Shown: positions 1 to 9,520 of the stretch, one piece after another
Position numbering within the stretch: position 1 is the stretch's first letter
How the letters are laid out: every line of letters begins with the position of its first letter
Assembly: GCA_016705245.1 (NCBI GenBank)
Contig: JADIYM010000001.1
Coordinates: 186,001-250,000 of the forward strand
Direction of reading: 5' to 3'
Length of the DNA stretch: 64,000 bases
Source of the DNA: Blastocatellia bacterium
GTDB lineage: Bacteria > Acidobacteriota > Blastocatellia > UBA7656 > JADIYM01
The notes under the pieces: generated by a model
Database searches by the model: none
Told to the model about the DNA's origin: nothing
Seen by the model: only the letters and a program-made list of their open reading frames with translations
Translations under genes and position numbers: made by a program

Positions 1-410
1 TGCGGGGCGGCGTCTCGGGCACCTACACGTTCCGCCAGTTCGGGCTGCTTGCGCCGCGCAAGATGGGGAACGGACTCGTGAACTACATGGTGAATCCCGC
101 CGGCTGGTCGACGTACCGCCAGAACGAGGACGTTATCCTCTTCCTCTACAAATCGGCATCTAAGACCGGGCTGCGGACGACGGTTGGTCTCGGCCAGGGC
201 AAGTTCAGCATCAACGGCGGACGGGCCGTTAGCCAGCAAGGCAACGTCGGACTGTTTGCCGGGATGACGATCGACGGATCGCTCGACAAGACTGACTCCG
301 AGATGCTGCAAACCACGCGCGGATCGATCAGCGCCGAAGCCTTCCTGTCGTTCGTGCGACGCGCCGTCAATGACCGCTGGATCGAGACGAGGAGAATGCA
401 TCGTGCGTAA
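1..410 (+). CDS. hypothetical protein, 5' end outside window
   Basis: The reading frame is open from base 3, so the start lies before the window; an internal ATG sits at 63. The visible 135 residues include GLGQGKFSINGG and end in a charged helix (VRRAVNDRWIETRR). I do not recognise a family. The frame ends at TAA 408-410 and overlaps the GTG start of the metalloprotease gene by eight bases, so the two are probably co-transcribed and translationally coupled. A partner of the secreted protease is a possible role, on position alone. Confidence 0.6.
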   Translation, partial: RGGVSGTYTFRQFGLLAPRKMGNGLVNYMVNPAGWSTYRQNEDVILFLYKSASKTGLRTTVGLGQGKFSINGGRAVSQQGNVGLFAGMTIDGSLDKTDSEMLQTTRGSISAEAFLSFVRRAVNDRWIETRRMHRA

Positions 411-2688
411 GAGCCTTTTTCGAGCCCTGATCTTCGGACTCGCGGTCGTTGCCGCGCCGATCGCCGCCCGTGCGGGCAACCCCCTCTTCATCGACCCCGC
501 GACGGGTCTTCCGATCCGGTACAACGGAACCGTTCGGATCTTCACCGACCTCGGCAACCTCGGAATGCTCACGAACCAGAAGGCCGACGAAAAGGTGGCA
601 TTCTCGTGGAAGCAGTGGACGGACGTCCCCTCTTCCTCGTTCGAGGCCCGGATCGCCGGCGACTTTGCGTCGATCGGACTGCCCGACATCACGGCCGCAA
701 ACGCCGGCGACATCATCGGAACGAACAACGGTGGCGGCATCCACGTGATCTACGACACGGATGGCACCGTGTTGAGCGAATTCTTCGGCGCGCCTCCGAG
801 CGTTCTCGGGATCGCCTCGCCCGAGATCGGCGTCGACGGCACGCCCGAGATCACCGAAAGCTGGGTCATCCTCAACGGTGCGGCCATCGACCCGGCGGAC
901 TCGGACGGCTCGGCCTTCGCCGGTGTGATGACGCACGAGTTCGGCCACTCGATCAACCTTGGCCATTCGCAGGTGAACGGCGCGAGCATCTTCTTCAGCG
1001 ACCCGGCCGGACCTTCCGGCTGCGAGTCGTTTCCGTACAGCGGCGCGCCGACGAAAGACGACGTCGAGACCATGTATCCGTTCATCGACGTGGCGCCGGA
1101 AACGGGCACCGGCATCGCGACCGCGACCGTCGACATCACGGACGACATCGCGTCGCTCTCGAACATCTATCCGGCGCCGGGCTGGCCGCAGAGTGCGGGC
1201 ACGATCGCCGGCACGATCACGTACACGGACGGAGTGTCCCAGATCGCCGGCATCAACGTCGTTGCCCGTAACCTCTTGAATCCCTTCCGCGATGCGCTCT
1301 CGGCGATGTCGGGCGACGTCACGCGGGCATTCCCGGGAACCGAGGGGCAGTACCGGCTCAACGGCCTGACGCCGGGCGCCCAGTACGTCGTCTACGTCGA
1401 CGGCATCTACGCAGGCGGTTTCTCGACCCCGCCGGCGGTCTACTTTCCCGGAGCGGAAGAGTTCTACAGCGGCACTGCGGAGAGCGGAAACGCGACGACC
1501 GACGCGGCGTGCGTCGCGGAGTCGATCGCGGCAACAGCCGGCGGCACGACGACGGCGAACATCGCGTTCAACACGACCCCCGGCGCTCCCGTCCTGAAGA
1601 TCATCGGCAGCAACATCTCGACTTTCGGCATCACGGCCGACGGCCAGACGATCGTCGGCTTCGGCACCGACCTCGCGTCGCCGGCATTCCGGTACACGGA
1701 AGCCGAAGGCATCGTCAACATCGGCGGCGTCGGCAGCACGGCGGCAATTGCCGCGAACGGATCGGCGATCGTGTCGAACACGCTCCGGGACGACGGCTTC
1801 CAGGTCGCGTCGCTGTGGCTCGGCGGAACGTCGTGGCAGCAGCTTCCCGGACTCGACGGCGATTGCGACGGCGCGCAGCCCGTCACGAAGAGCGTGGCCT
1901 TCGGCGTGTCGAACGGCGGGCGAAAAGTCGTCGGCCTGGGCTTCCTTGGCGAGCACTGCGATCAGGCCCGCGCGTTCCAGTGGGACGCGGCGACTGGAGT
2001 GACCTCGATGCTCGAGACGCCGGCCGAGAAGATCCAGGCGCGCGCGAACGGCATCACGGGCGACGGTTCCGTCGTCTGGGGATTCACGGTCGGCGAGACC
2101 GGCTTCCGCGACGGTTCGATCTGGCAGAACGGACGGCTGAAGGTGTTCGGGAACGACGTGGATATCGTCGGCGAGGCCCACGGCGCGAGTCCGAACGGCA
2201 AGATCATCGTTGGCGCCGTGGCCGGCAACGAGGGGAATGCCTGGCGATGGACCGAGCGCACGGGCGTCGAGCTGATCGGCAACCTGCCTGGCTTCTTCTA
2301 CTCGAGCGCCTTCGCTACGAATGCGAAGGGCACGGTCATCACCGGCCAGTCGTCTGGCTTCGAGACCGCCGGCTTCATCTGGACGAGGGGAATGGGCATG
2401 GTCCGCATCGACGACTTCCTGCGCTCGCAGGGCGTCACGGTCGATCCAACGGCCATCCTCTATTCGCCGAACTCGATGTCTTCGGATGGCCGGAGGCTCG
2501 CCGGAGTGGGCGGTTCATTCAACGGGACGTTCTCGTGGATCATCGACCTCGACAAGGTGAAGGTCTGTCACGTTCCGCGCAACAACCCAGAGAACGCACG
2601 GACGATCGAGGTCGCATTCCCGACCGGATTCGACAAACACCTGGCACACGGCGACACGCTTGGCGACTGCCCGGCGGTGCGCCCGTAG
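403..2688 (+). CDS. secreted matrixin-like metalloprotease with HAF-type repeats
   Basis: GTG 403 is preferred over the in-frame ATG 370: GAGGAG lies eight bases upstream and the product then opens with a clean signal peptide (RKSLFRALIFGLAVVAAP...ARA). Residues about 178-188 carry the zinc site HEFGHSINLGH, the HExxHxxGxxH motif of matrixin/metzincin proteases, and METMYP-type residues follow where the Met-turn is expected. After about residue 260 comes a beta-sandwich region like a carboxypeptidase regulatory domain, then repeats of the GITADGQTIVGF type (HAF/extracellular repeats). The C-terminus has a VCHVPRNNPENARTIEV segment, a tail I associate with secreted proteins. 762 residues. Likely exported; substrate unknown. 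The zinc motif is solid, and the repeat naming is by eye. Confidence 0.85.
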   Translation: MRKSLFRALIFGLAVVAAPIAARAGNPLFIDPATGLPIRYNGTVRIFTDLGNLGMLTNQKADEKVAFSWKQWTDVPSSSFEARIAGDFASIGLPDITAANAGDIIGTNNGGGIHVIYDTDGTVLSEFFGAPPSVLGIASPEIGVDGTPEITESWVILNGAAIDPADSDGSAFAGVMTHEFGHSINLGHSQVNGASIFFSDPAGPSGCESFPYSGAPTKDDVETMYPFIDVAPETGTGIATATVDITDDIASLSNIYPAPGWPQSAGTIAGTITYTDGVSQIAGINVVARNLLNPFRDALSAMSGDVTRAFPGTEGQYRLNGLTPGAQYVVYVDGIYAGGFSTPPAVYFPGAEEFYSGTAESGNATTDAACVAESIAATAGGTTTANIAFNTTPGAPVLKIIGSNISTFGITADGQTIVGFGTDLASPAFRYTEAEGIVNIGGVGSTAAIAANGSAIVSNTLRDDGFQVASLWLGGTSWQQLPGLDGDCDGAQPVTKSVAFGVSNGGRKVVGLGFLGEHCDQARAFQWDAATGVTSMLETPAEKIQARANGITGDGSVVWGFTVGETGFRDGSIWQNGRLKVFGNDVDIVGEAHGASPNGKIIVGAVAGNEGNAWRWTERTGVELIGNLPGFFYSSAFATNAKGTVITGQSSGFETAGFIWTRGMGMVRIDDFLRSQGVTVDPTAILYSPNSMSSDGRRLAGVGGSFNGTFSWIIDLDKVKVCHVPRNNPENARTIEVAFPTGFDKHLAHGDTLGDCPAVRP

Positions 2689-2927
2689 TGGCCAACCGGA
2701 TGCATGCACGGCGGGACTTCCTGCGGGCGGATCCCGCCGCCCGCATCCAGCGAATCGCCGAGGGTCTCGCGGCCATCCGCGACCGGATCGACGAGTGCGC
2801 CTGGATGATCGAGTGGGCGGTCCCACACGAGCCTCCGGCAAGCCAGGTCGGGCTGGTCGAGCTGCAGTCGAGGCTCAGCGAGATGAAGAGTGAGTTGACA
2901 GGATTTACAGGATTTTCGGAGGATTGA
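2688..2927 (+). CDS. small helical protein, C-terminus made by repeat
   Basis: GTG 2688 shares one base with the TAG of the metalloprotease gene, a coupled start. The 79-residue product is amphipathic and helical (RIQRIAEGLAAIRDRIDECAWMIEW) with no recognised family. Its last eleven residues, ELTGFTGFSED, and its TGA stop are encoded by the left arm of the ACAGGATT inverted repeat, so the native end was probably replaced when the repeat inserted. Codon use is GC-rich like the neighbours. Confidence 0.5.
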   Translation: MANRMHARRDFLRADPAARIQRIAEGLAAIRDRIDECAWMIEWAVPHEPPASQVGLVELQSRLSEMKSELTGFTGFSED

Positions 2928-3017
2928 CTGGATTCACTCTTGGTGAGCCAGACGACTCGCGTCCAACCAAAAACATTCCTGTAAATCCTCCGGAAATCCT
3001 GTGAATCCTGTCAACTC
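2892..3017. repeat. inverted repeat, ACAGGATT family, convergent gene end
   Basis: Left arm 2892-2934 and right arm 2975-3017 are 43-base inverted copies with about five mismatches around a 40-base spacer. The core is GAGTTGACAGGATTYACAGG. It lies between convergent genes and supplies the stop codon of both. A hairpin here could end transcription from both sides. Confidence 0.8.
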
Positions 3018-6000
3018 TCCATCCCCGCCAGCACGTGCGTCAGCCAGGCGTTCGTCAGCTTCTCCTGCACGCTGTTCATCTTGAGGCGGGCGTTGAGGTT
3101 TCCGAAGTCCACCTCGTCGAGCTTCTGATCCTGGTTGAAGCACGAGAAGACGATCGACTCCTTGCCGGTCACGGGGTCGACGTGTTTCTGAAGGCACTGG
3201 GCGCAGATCTCCTTCATGCACTGCATCGTCGAGTTGATGGACCCGATCGCCACGTGCGACGGCTTCAGATAGGGCTCGAGGACTGCATGGCGGGCCGCCT
3301 TGACGGCCGCCATCATCCGGTCCGAGCCGATGGCGATGATGCGGTCCACTTCGTCGAGCGGGTACAGCGGCCCACCGAGCCGCCCGCTTGCGTACGCGAC
3401 CATGCACTCGACGATGTTGCCGGTGAAGCCAATGTCCTGCGGCCGCCGCGGCTCGATCTGAGGGCCGACGTCTGCCGTCCAGATAACCTGATCGGTTCCC
3501 GCCTCGATTTCGTCGCGTTTGAAGACGTCTGACGGGTTCTTGTAGCCAGCGAAATACAACACCCGGTTTCCGCGATCCTTCAGCGCTTTCGCGATCGAGA
3601 ACAGCACGGCGTTGCCGAGGCCGCCTCCGGCAAGCAGCACCGTTTCGCCCTCGGGAATCTCGGTCGGTGCACCGGTCGGACCCATCACTACGACCGGATC
3701 GCCCGGCTGGAGGTGAGTGCACAGTCGCGAGCTGCCACCCATCTCGAGAACGATGAGGCTGAGCAGTCCGGCGTCGCGATCCACCCACGCTCCCGTCAGT
3801 GCGATGCCCTCCATCATCAACCGCGTCCCGTCGGCGAGCGCGACGTGAGTCTCGTAATTCTGCAGCCGGTAGAACTGCCCCGGCTGGAACTTCCGCGCCG
3901 CAAGCGGCGCCCGCACGATCACGTCGACGATCGTAGGCGTCAGCCGTTCCACGCGAACGACGTGTGCCAAGAGCTCATCGTCGAGCCTCTCGAAGAGCGC
4001 CACGAGCGCGCGGTCGCGTTCGGGCTGCGTCTCTGGATCGAGCGCGGCGAGCCGATCCCCGAAGAGCCGGACGACGTGCGGGTATCCGTCCTTGGCCGAC
4101 GCCATCGCCTTCACCACGTTGCCGGCGTAGATCGGGTGATTGTCGCCGTAGAAGCTGACGGTCCGGCCGTCGTCGCAGTACGAGGTGAAAAAGCCCTTCG
4201 CGTCGGGCTCGAGCGTCACGCCGCCTTCGGCCGGCTCTGCCGTGTACGTCGCGAAGAACTCGCCCCACTTGTCGCGCTCGAACGTTCCCGGGTGCTCCTT
4301 CTCGTAAACCGCGTTCGGATGCGTGCCGGCCGCGACCATCATCGTGTGTGCCGGCAAGGTGATGAAGTCACCAGTCGGCGTGAACTTCCCCTCGTCGGTT
4401 CGCAGCAATCGCTCGAACCGGACCGCATCGAGCGCGCCGTATTCCCCGGGAATCGCCTCGCGCGGATCAAGTAGTTCGGCGAAGTAGATGCCTTCCTCGA
4501 GCGCCTTGATCACTTCCTCGTGATTCAGGCGGTACGCGGGCGCATCCTGCACGCGTTTTCGGTAGGCGATCGTGACGCCTCCCCACGCGCGGCAGAGCGC
4601 CGCGAAGTCCGGCCGATCGCCGGCTGCGGCCGCACGGGCACGCTCGACGGCGATGGCGCGGGCGTGTCCGAGGAACTCGTCGGCGATGGTGCGCTCCTCG
4701 GCGTCGTAGCCGCGCAGGATCTGTTCGGCGCCGCCGGGCGCCGCCGCCGCGAGGGTGGCGAACCGTGCTGCGTATTTCTCGCACTGGACGACGTAGTAGG
4801 CGATGAGCTCGGTGGCCGTATCGATGGCCGTCAGTCCGCCGCCAATGACGAGCGCCGGCAGGCGAACCTGGAGGTTCGCCATCGACTCGCGCTTGAACGC
4901 GCCGGTGAGCTGCAGCGCCATCAGGAAGTCGCTCGCCTTCCGGATGCCGCGCATCAGGTTGTTCGTCATCGGGACGATCGTCGGCCGTCCGGCACCCGTC
5001 GCGAACGCGACATGATCGAAGCCCATCCGCCAGGCGTCGTCGAGCTCGATCGTGCCGCCGAACCGGATTCCGCCGTAGCAGCGGATCGTCCGGCGCCGCG
5101 CGAGGGTGAGCTGGATAATCGTCAGGAAGTTCTTGTCCCACCGAACCGTGATGCCGTACTCCGAGACGCCCCCGAAACCGGAGAGCACGCGCTCGTCGAG
5201 CTCTGCCTCGATCTCGCGAACGTCGCGAATCGGGCGCGGCGTTTTCCCGTTGGCGCCGGTGATCTCGTCAGGCAGCGGCTCGATTTTCAGCCCGTCGATG
5301 CCGACGATGCCGAAGCCTTCGTTCGCGAGGAAGTGCGCGAGGGTGTACCCGGCCGGACCGAGCCCCACGACTAGCACGTTCACGCCGTTGTAGGGCAGCG
5401 CGTGCGGACGGTGGACGTTTAGCGGGTTCCAGCGCGTGAGCAGGCTGTAGATCTCGATGCCCCACGGCAGCTCGAGGACGTCGGTGAGCATCCGCGTCTC
5501 GGCCTGCGGAATGTTCACCGGATCCTGCTTCTGGAAAATGCAGCTCTTCATGCAGTCGTTGCAGATGCGGTGGCCGGTACCCGGGCACATCGGGTTGTCG
5601 ATCGTGACGACGGCAAGCGCGGCGATGACGTCGCCGTCGCGCTCGAGTGCATGCATCTCCGATATTCGCTCGTCGAGCGGGCAGCCGGTGAGCGGAATGC
5701 CGAGCGGGTTCTTCTTGAGTTTGCCGTCCTTCTCGAAGATGCCCGTCGAGCACGTGTCCTTCTCGCGCTCGTGGCAGTAGATGCAGTAGTCGACCTCCTC
5801 GAGCGCGAGCTTGGCCGGCATGCGGCGGTCGGTGAGCTCGAATCCGTCGCGCCGCCGCCGCTTCGACTCGACCGCGGCGAAGGCCTCGGGCATCTCGGGG
5901 AACGGCCGGTCGATCTGCACGAGGTTCTGGTAATCGATCGTCTCAGGAACATGGAGCGACGCCCAGCGCGCGTAACCATGATCGCCCGGGTGCCCGCGTC

Positions 6001-6559
6001 CGACGTGGTAGCAATGCGCCTCGATGGCTTCGAGCTGAGCTTCGACAGCGGCGAGCCCGGGATCGCCCGCGGTCCTGAGCGTCTGCTCTCGCTCGAGCAG
6101 GTCCATTGTGACTGTGGCGACGGCAACTTCGTCGTCGGCCGGACGGTCGGGCAGCAGCTCGGCCAGGATCGACTCGACGCGAGCCGATGCCTCAGCTGCG
6201 GAGAGAGCCGGGGATTCCGTGGCGAATTGTTTGTGGACACGACGCCGGACGAACTGCTTCTTGAACTCGAACAGTACGGCCAGTTCGCGATTGCGGGCGC
6301 GAATGGACTCGGCTTCGCCCGCGATGCCGAACATCCGTTCGAGGAACGCGGCGAGCCGTGGTGCCATGCGCAGGATCGCGTCGGATACCTCGGTCGGTGC
6401 CGTGAGCTCGCCCGCGGCGTAGCGCCGCCAGAGCGCGGCGAGCTCGGGATCGGCCGTCGCGACGTCAGCGTGAAAGACGGCCGTCAACTCAGCCAGCCGC
6501 GAGGGCTCGTAGAGATCGGCGTAGGAAAACCCGGGTATACCAAGCACGTCTAGCGTCAC
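3011..6559 (-). CDS. fused flavin/Fe-S pyridine nucleotide oxidoreductase (NfnAB-like)
   Basis: A 1182-residue protein starting at GTG 6559. After a helical N-terminal stretch of about 250 residues, cysteine motifs CIYCHEREKDTC (about 257), GCPLDE and CPGTGHRICNDCMKSC suggest Fe-S clusters of the GltD/NfnB type. The FAD fingerprint VVGLGPAG lies near 398 in a GltD-like domain. From about 890 (FQPGQFYRLQ) there is a ferredoxin-reductase domain with an NAD-site-like segment LLAGGGLGNAV, then a C-terminal cysteine cluster near 1110 (MQCMKEICAQC) as in PyrK/NfnA. The order GltD-like then PyrK-like in one chain is that of a fused NADH-dependent ferredoxin:NADP reductase. That activity, and flavin bifurcation, are inference. 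It stands alone, without a ferredoxin or pyrD gene nearby. Its stop codon lies inside the neighbouring repeat. Confidence 0.8.
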   Translation of the reverse strand: MTLDVLGIPGFSYADLYEPSRLAELTAVFHADVATADPELAALWRRYAAGELTAPTEVSDAILRMAPRLAAFLERMFGIAGEAESIRARNRELAVLFEFKKQFVRRRVHKQFATESPALSAAEASARVESILAELLPDRPADDEVAVATVTMDLLEREQTLRTAGDPGLAAVEAQLEAIEAHCYHVGRGHPGDHGYARWASLHVPETIDYQNLVQIDRPFPEMPEAFAAVESKRRRRDGFELTDRRMPAKLALEEVDYCIYCHEREKDTCSTGIFEKDGKLKKNPLGIPLTGCPLDERISEMHALERDGDVIAALAVVTIDNPMCPGTGHRICNDCMKSCIFQKQDPVNIPQAETRMLTDVLELPWGIEIYSLLTRWNPLNVHRPHALPYNGVNVLVVGLGPAGYTLAHFLANEGFGIVGIDGLKIEPLPDEITGANGKTPRPIRDVREIEAELDERVLSGFGGVSEYGITVRWDKNFLTIIQLTLARRRTIRCYGGIRFGGTIELDDAWRMGFDHVAFATGAGRPTIVPMTNNLMRGIRKASDFLMALQLTGAFKRESMANLQVRLPALVIGGGLTAIDTATELIAYYVVQCEKYAARFATLAAAAPGGAEQILRGYDAEERTIADEFLGHARAIAVERARAAAAGDRPDFAALCRAWGGVTIAYRKRVQDAPAYRLNHEEVIKALEEGIYFAELLDPREAIPGEYGALDAVRFERLLRTDEGKFTPTGDFITLPAHTMMVAAGTHPNAVYEKEHPGTFERDKWGEFFATYTAEPAEGGVTLEPDAKGFFTSYCDDGRTVSFYGDNHPIYAGNVVKAMASAKDGYPHVVRLFGDRLAALDPETQPERDRALVALFERLDDELLAHVVRVERLTPTIVDVIVRAPLAARKFQPGQFYRLQNYETHVALADGTRLMMEGIALTGAWVDRDAGLLSLIVLEMGGSSRLCTHLQPGDPVVVMGPTGAPTEIPEGETVLLAGGGLGNAVLFSIAKALKDRGNRVLYFAGYKNPSDVFKRDEIEAGTDQVIWTADVGPQIEPRRPQDIGFTGNIVECMVAYASGRLGGPLYPLDEVDRIIAIGSDRMMAAVKAARHAVLEPYLKPSHVAIGSINSTMQCMKEICAQCLQKHVDPVTGKESIVFSCFNQDQKLDEVDFGNLNARLKMNSVQEKLTNAWLTHVLAGMES

Positions 6560-6575
6560 AGGCGGAACCTACCAG

Positions 6576-6612
6576 AGAGTGGACAGGATTACAGGATTGT
6601 CCTGTCTACTCT
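6576..6612. repeat. short inverted repeat, ACAGGATT family
   Basis: AGAGTGGACAGGA (6576-6588) faces its inverted copy with one mismatch (6600-6612) between divergent genes. This is a minimal version of the element at 2892-3017. Confidence 0.65.
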
Positions 6613-6661
6613 CCCTCTCATGCAACTTATGGGGATCATTAGCGAGTCCAACCGGCGAGCT

Positions 6662-7900
6662 ATGAACATTAAACCACTGATCGCGCTCATCGTCCTGCTT
6701 GGTTGTGCGCCGGTGGCCCAGGCAGCCGAAGCCGACGCCGTCGAAGTCTCGCGGACGATTCAGCTGCAGTGCCTGCCGCAGGGGACGATCCTCGGGCCGG
6801 TCTACGATTCGCCAACGAGCAACACGATCTCGCACTACTCGCGCGGGGGCGACTCGGCGCTCTGGACAGGGGCCTATGTTGCGGCAGAGGCGTATCGATT
6901 TCGCGTGACGCATTCGCCCGAAGCGCTCGAGAACGTCGTGAAGGGCCTGAAGGCCATGCGAAAACTGGTGCGGGTGACGAAAACCGGCGTGCTCGCGCGC
7001 TGCCGGCTGAGCGTCGCGTGGGAGGACATCGAGGACCGCCGGGCGGTCATCACCGAAGAAGCCGGCCACGGCATCTATCGTTCGACGCTCAAGAGCACCG
7101 AGCATTACTGGATCGGGAACACGTCGCGAGACCAATACGTCGGCGTTTTCTACGGGCTCGGCGTCGCCTACGAGTTGATCGACGAGACGGCGCACCCGAA
7201 GGTCCGGACCATCGCGAGAAAGATCGCCTCGGACCTGCTCGACAACCTCATCGCGAACAACTGGACGGTCCGGATGCCGAATGGCGCGATTTCGACGACG
7301 TTCATCGGGCGCGCCGACCAGCAACTTGCGCTGCTTCAGGTGGGACGACTGGTGCATCCGTCGAAATACGCGTTCGCCTACGAAACGATGCGCAACGAGT
7401 CGGCGAACCAGGTGCCGGTGGTTATCGGGATCGAGTGCCTGGACGATCACGACAGCTACTTCAAGTTCAACCTGGCGTACCTGTCGATGTATTCGCTGCT
7501 GCATTACGAAGAGGCGGACTCGCCCGCCCGCGGCTCTTACCGGTTCGCCTACAACCTGCTCCGCGGCACGACGGCGCTGCACGGCAATGCCCACTTCAAC
7601 GCGATCGACCTTGCACTCGATGGACCCGACGCGGACCGCGACGCCGAGACGCAGCGACTGCTCGACGAATGGCTGGAGCGTCCTCGCCGTGACGAGTGGG
7701 TGGACCTGCGCGACGAGGTCCCGATGTGCGGCGAGGACCGTGCGTGTTTTCCGATTCCGGTGAAAGACCGCGTGCGAACGGATTTCCTGTGGCAGCGCAG
7801 CCCGTTCCTGGCCTACGGCGGCGGCGCCGGGACGATCGCGAGCCCCGGCGTGGACTACGTCCTGCCGTACTGGATGGCGAGGTACTTCGGGGAGAGTTGA
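6662..7900 (+). CDS. exported alpha-helical protein, unknown function
   Basis: ATG 6662 is chosen over the in-frame ATG 6620 because it directly begins a signal peptide (MNIKPLIALIVLLGCAPVAQA); LLGC at Cys15 could also be a lipobox, so periplasmic or lipoprotein. The 412-residue product is mostly helical with aromatic pairs (HYSRGGDSALWTGAYVAAEAY, HYWIGNTSRDQYVGVFYGL) that resemble the inner helices of an (alpha/alpha)6 toroid as in many glycan-active enzymes. No catalytic residues can be assigned. It ends in GES-stop where the next inverted repeat begins. Confidence 0.7.
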   Translation: MNIKPLIALIVLLGCAPVAQAAEADAVEVSRTIQLQCLPQGTILGPVYDSPTSNTISHYSRGGDSALWTGAYVAAEAYRFRVTHSPEALENVVKGLKAMRKLVRVTKTGVLARCRLSVAWEDIEDRRAVITEEAGHGIYRSTLKSTEHYWIGNTSRDQYVGVFYGLGVAYELIDETAHPKVRTIARKIASDLLDNLIANNWTVRMPNGAISTTFIGRADQQLALLQVGRLVHPSKYAFAYETMRNESANQVPVVIGIECLDDHDSYFKFNLAYLSMYSLLHYEEADSPARGSYRFAYNLLRGTTALHGNAHFNAIDLALDGPDADRDAETQRLLDEWLERPRRDEWVDLRDEVPMCGEDRACFPIPVKDRVRTDFLWQRSPFLAYGGGAGTIASPGVDYVLPYWMARYFGES

Positions 7901-8017
7901 CAGGATTCACGGGATTTTCAGGATTAACAGGATTCTCATTGGCTGGGAGGACGGTGCTCGTCCCACCCGCATCATTTCCTGTCAATCCTGATAATCCTGC
8001 AATCCTGTCAACTCTCC
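7891..8017. repeat. inverted repeat, ACAGGATT family
   Basis: Left arm 7891-7934 and right arm about 7974-8017 share GGAGAGTTGACAGGATT at the outer ends and TCAGGATT-ACAGGA further in, with small indels. The TGA inside GAGTTGACAGG is the stop codon of the upstream gene, as at 3011. Confidence 0.8.
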
Positions 8018-8119
8018 CTGCGTGTAAGGCATCAAGGGAACCGAGCGTTCTCGCTCGTGACACCCCACGCCGCAGGCGCACATCCGTGCGGCGCAACCTT
8101 CCAGCAGGAGCTCCTCACA

Positions 8120-9427
8120 ATGCGATTCGCCACCTTGATGCTCGTCATCTCGACGTGTGCCTTGCCCGCGCTCGCCGGTTCGCCCGCGTCGCCGCTCGCC
8201 ACGGCCGCCGCCAATGCCGTCAGCAACAACCCTTCGATTGCCGAGCCGGCCATTCTCGCGCTCCGGGCGAGCGGAGCAGAGGGGCTCGCGACGATTCTCG
8301 ACACGCACCGCGCGTCCATCGATGCCGTCAGGCGCGGCGACGCGGTGCCGGTGAACTGGGAGCGGCTGCGCACGGCAATCGATCGCGTCGCCGGACAGCG
8401 CGACGCCTACGCATCGGAGCTCTTCTGGCACACTGATCTCGACGCGGCGCTCGCAGAGGCGCGGACGAAGGGCAAGCCGGTGCTCTCGCTGCGACTGCTT
8501 GGACGGCTCGACGAGGAATTCAGCTGCGCGAACAGCCGCTTCTTCCGGACGGCGCTCTACGCCAACGCCGGTGTCAGCGCCCGGCTGCGCGACGGATTCG
8601 TGTTGCACTGGTCGTCCGAGCGTCCGGTGCCGCGAATCACGATCGATTACGGCGACGGGCGAAAGATCGAGTCCACGATTACAGGCAACAGCGCGCACTA
8701 CGTTCTAGACGCGAAGGGACGCGTGGTGGACGTGATCCCGGGGCTCTACGGACCGGCGGCGTTCGTGCGCGAGCTCGAGACAACCGGCGCGCAGGCGAAG
8801 CGTGTTTCGGGGCTCGACCGCTCGGCCTGGCAGGCGGAGCAGATGGAGTACTGGCAGAACCGGGCCGTTGCGGCGGACCTGGAATGGAACGCCCTGGCGA
8901 CTCGAGCCGGCGCCACGCCGCTCGTGACAGAGTCAGTCGCGGCAGACGTCACGGCGGCGCCAGGCGCTGCGGCAAAGACCTCCGAGGATCCACCGTCGGC
9001 GTCCGTGGCAGCCGTTCGCATTTTCGGCAAGCGCGCGATCGAGGCGCCAATCGTGCGCGAACTCGATCTCACACTCCTGCCGGGCGTGACTGCGGCATTC
9101 GATCGCACGGTGCGCGCAGCAGTTCCGTTCGTCTTCAATGACTGCCGGCTCGATGCAGGCGGGATCGCGATGCTTGCACGCCACGTCGAACCGGGATCGG
9201 ACCTCGAGCTCGTCCGGCGCAACTTCGAGACGGCCATCGCGTCGGACACGGTGCTCAACCGCTACAGGCTCCACCCGATGGTGCTCGGCGTGCTAATGCG
9301 AATGCCGGAGGCGGATTTCGCCGCCATCAACCGGACGGTCTACGACGAGGTGTTCCGGACTCCGGCGAGCGATCCATGGCTGGGGCTCAAGCCGGCCGGG
9401 GTGTATACGGCACTCGAGCCTCGGTGA
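8120..9427 (+). CDS. secreted thioredoxin-fold-like protein, unknown function
   Basis: ATG 8120 has CAGGAG nine bases upstream and starts a signal peptide (MRFATLMLVISTCALPALA); the in-frame ATG 8057 lacks both. The 435-residue product has a central part reading LDAALAEARTKGKPVLSL...EEFSCANSRFFR...FVLHW, which fits a thioredoxin_7/DUF255-like fold. The redox CxxC is replaced by SCANS, so disulphide exchange is doubtful. The C-terminal third is mixed and unrecognised. The fold is inference. Confidence 0.7.
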   Translation: MRFATLMLVISTCALPALAGSPASPLATAAANAVSNNPSIAEPAILALRASGAEGLATILDTHRASIDAVRRGDAVPVNWERLRTAIDRVAGQRDAYASELFWHTDLDAALAEARTKGKPVLSLRLLGRLDEEFSCANSRFFRTALYANAGVSARLRDGFVLHWSSERPVPRITIDYGDGRKIESTITGNSAHYVLDAKGRVVDVIPGLYGPAAFVRELETTGAQAKRVSGLDRSAWQAEQMEYWQNRAVAADLEWNALATRAGATPLVTESVAADVTAAPGAAAKTSEDPPSASVAAVRIFGKRAIEAPIVRELDLTLLPGVTAAFDRTVRAAVPFVFNDCRLDAGGIAMLARHVEPGSDLELVRRNFETAIASDTVLNRYRLHPMVLGVLMRMPEADFAAINRTVYDEVFRTPASDPWLGLKPAGVYTALEPR

Positions 9428-9431
9428 CTCC

Positions 9432-9515
9432 GTGCCTCTGCGCCTTTGCGCCTCTGCGTGCGAAGCTCTTCTCGTGGAGAGGGGAGCTGCGCGCGCAAAG
9501 GCGCAAAGTCGCAAA
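9432..9515. repeat. imperfect inverted repeat, TTTGCGCCTCTGCG family
   Basis: Left side reads CTCTGCGCCTTTGCGCCTCTG and right side returns GCAAAGGCGCAAAGTCGCAAAG. It lies between convergent genes (stops at 9427 and 9521), a placement that suits a two-way terminator. Confidence 0.7.
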
Positions 9516-9520
9516 GGTCT

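Noticed and set aside
367..2181. Long minus-strand open frame opposite the metalloprotease
   Set aside because: Arg/Asp-rich, no domains; a shadow of GC-biased third positions in a clearly real gene.
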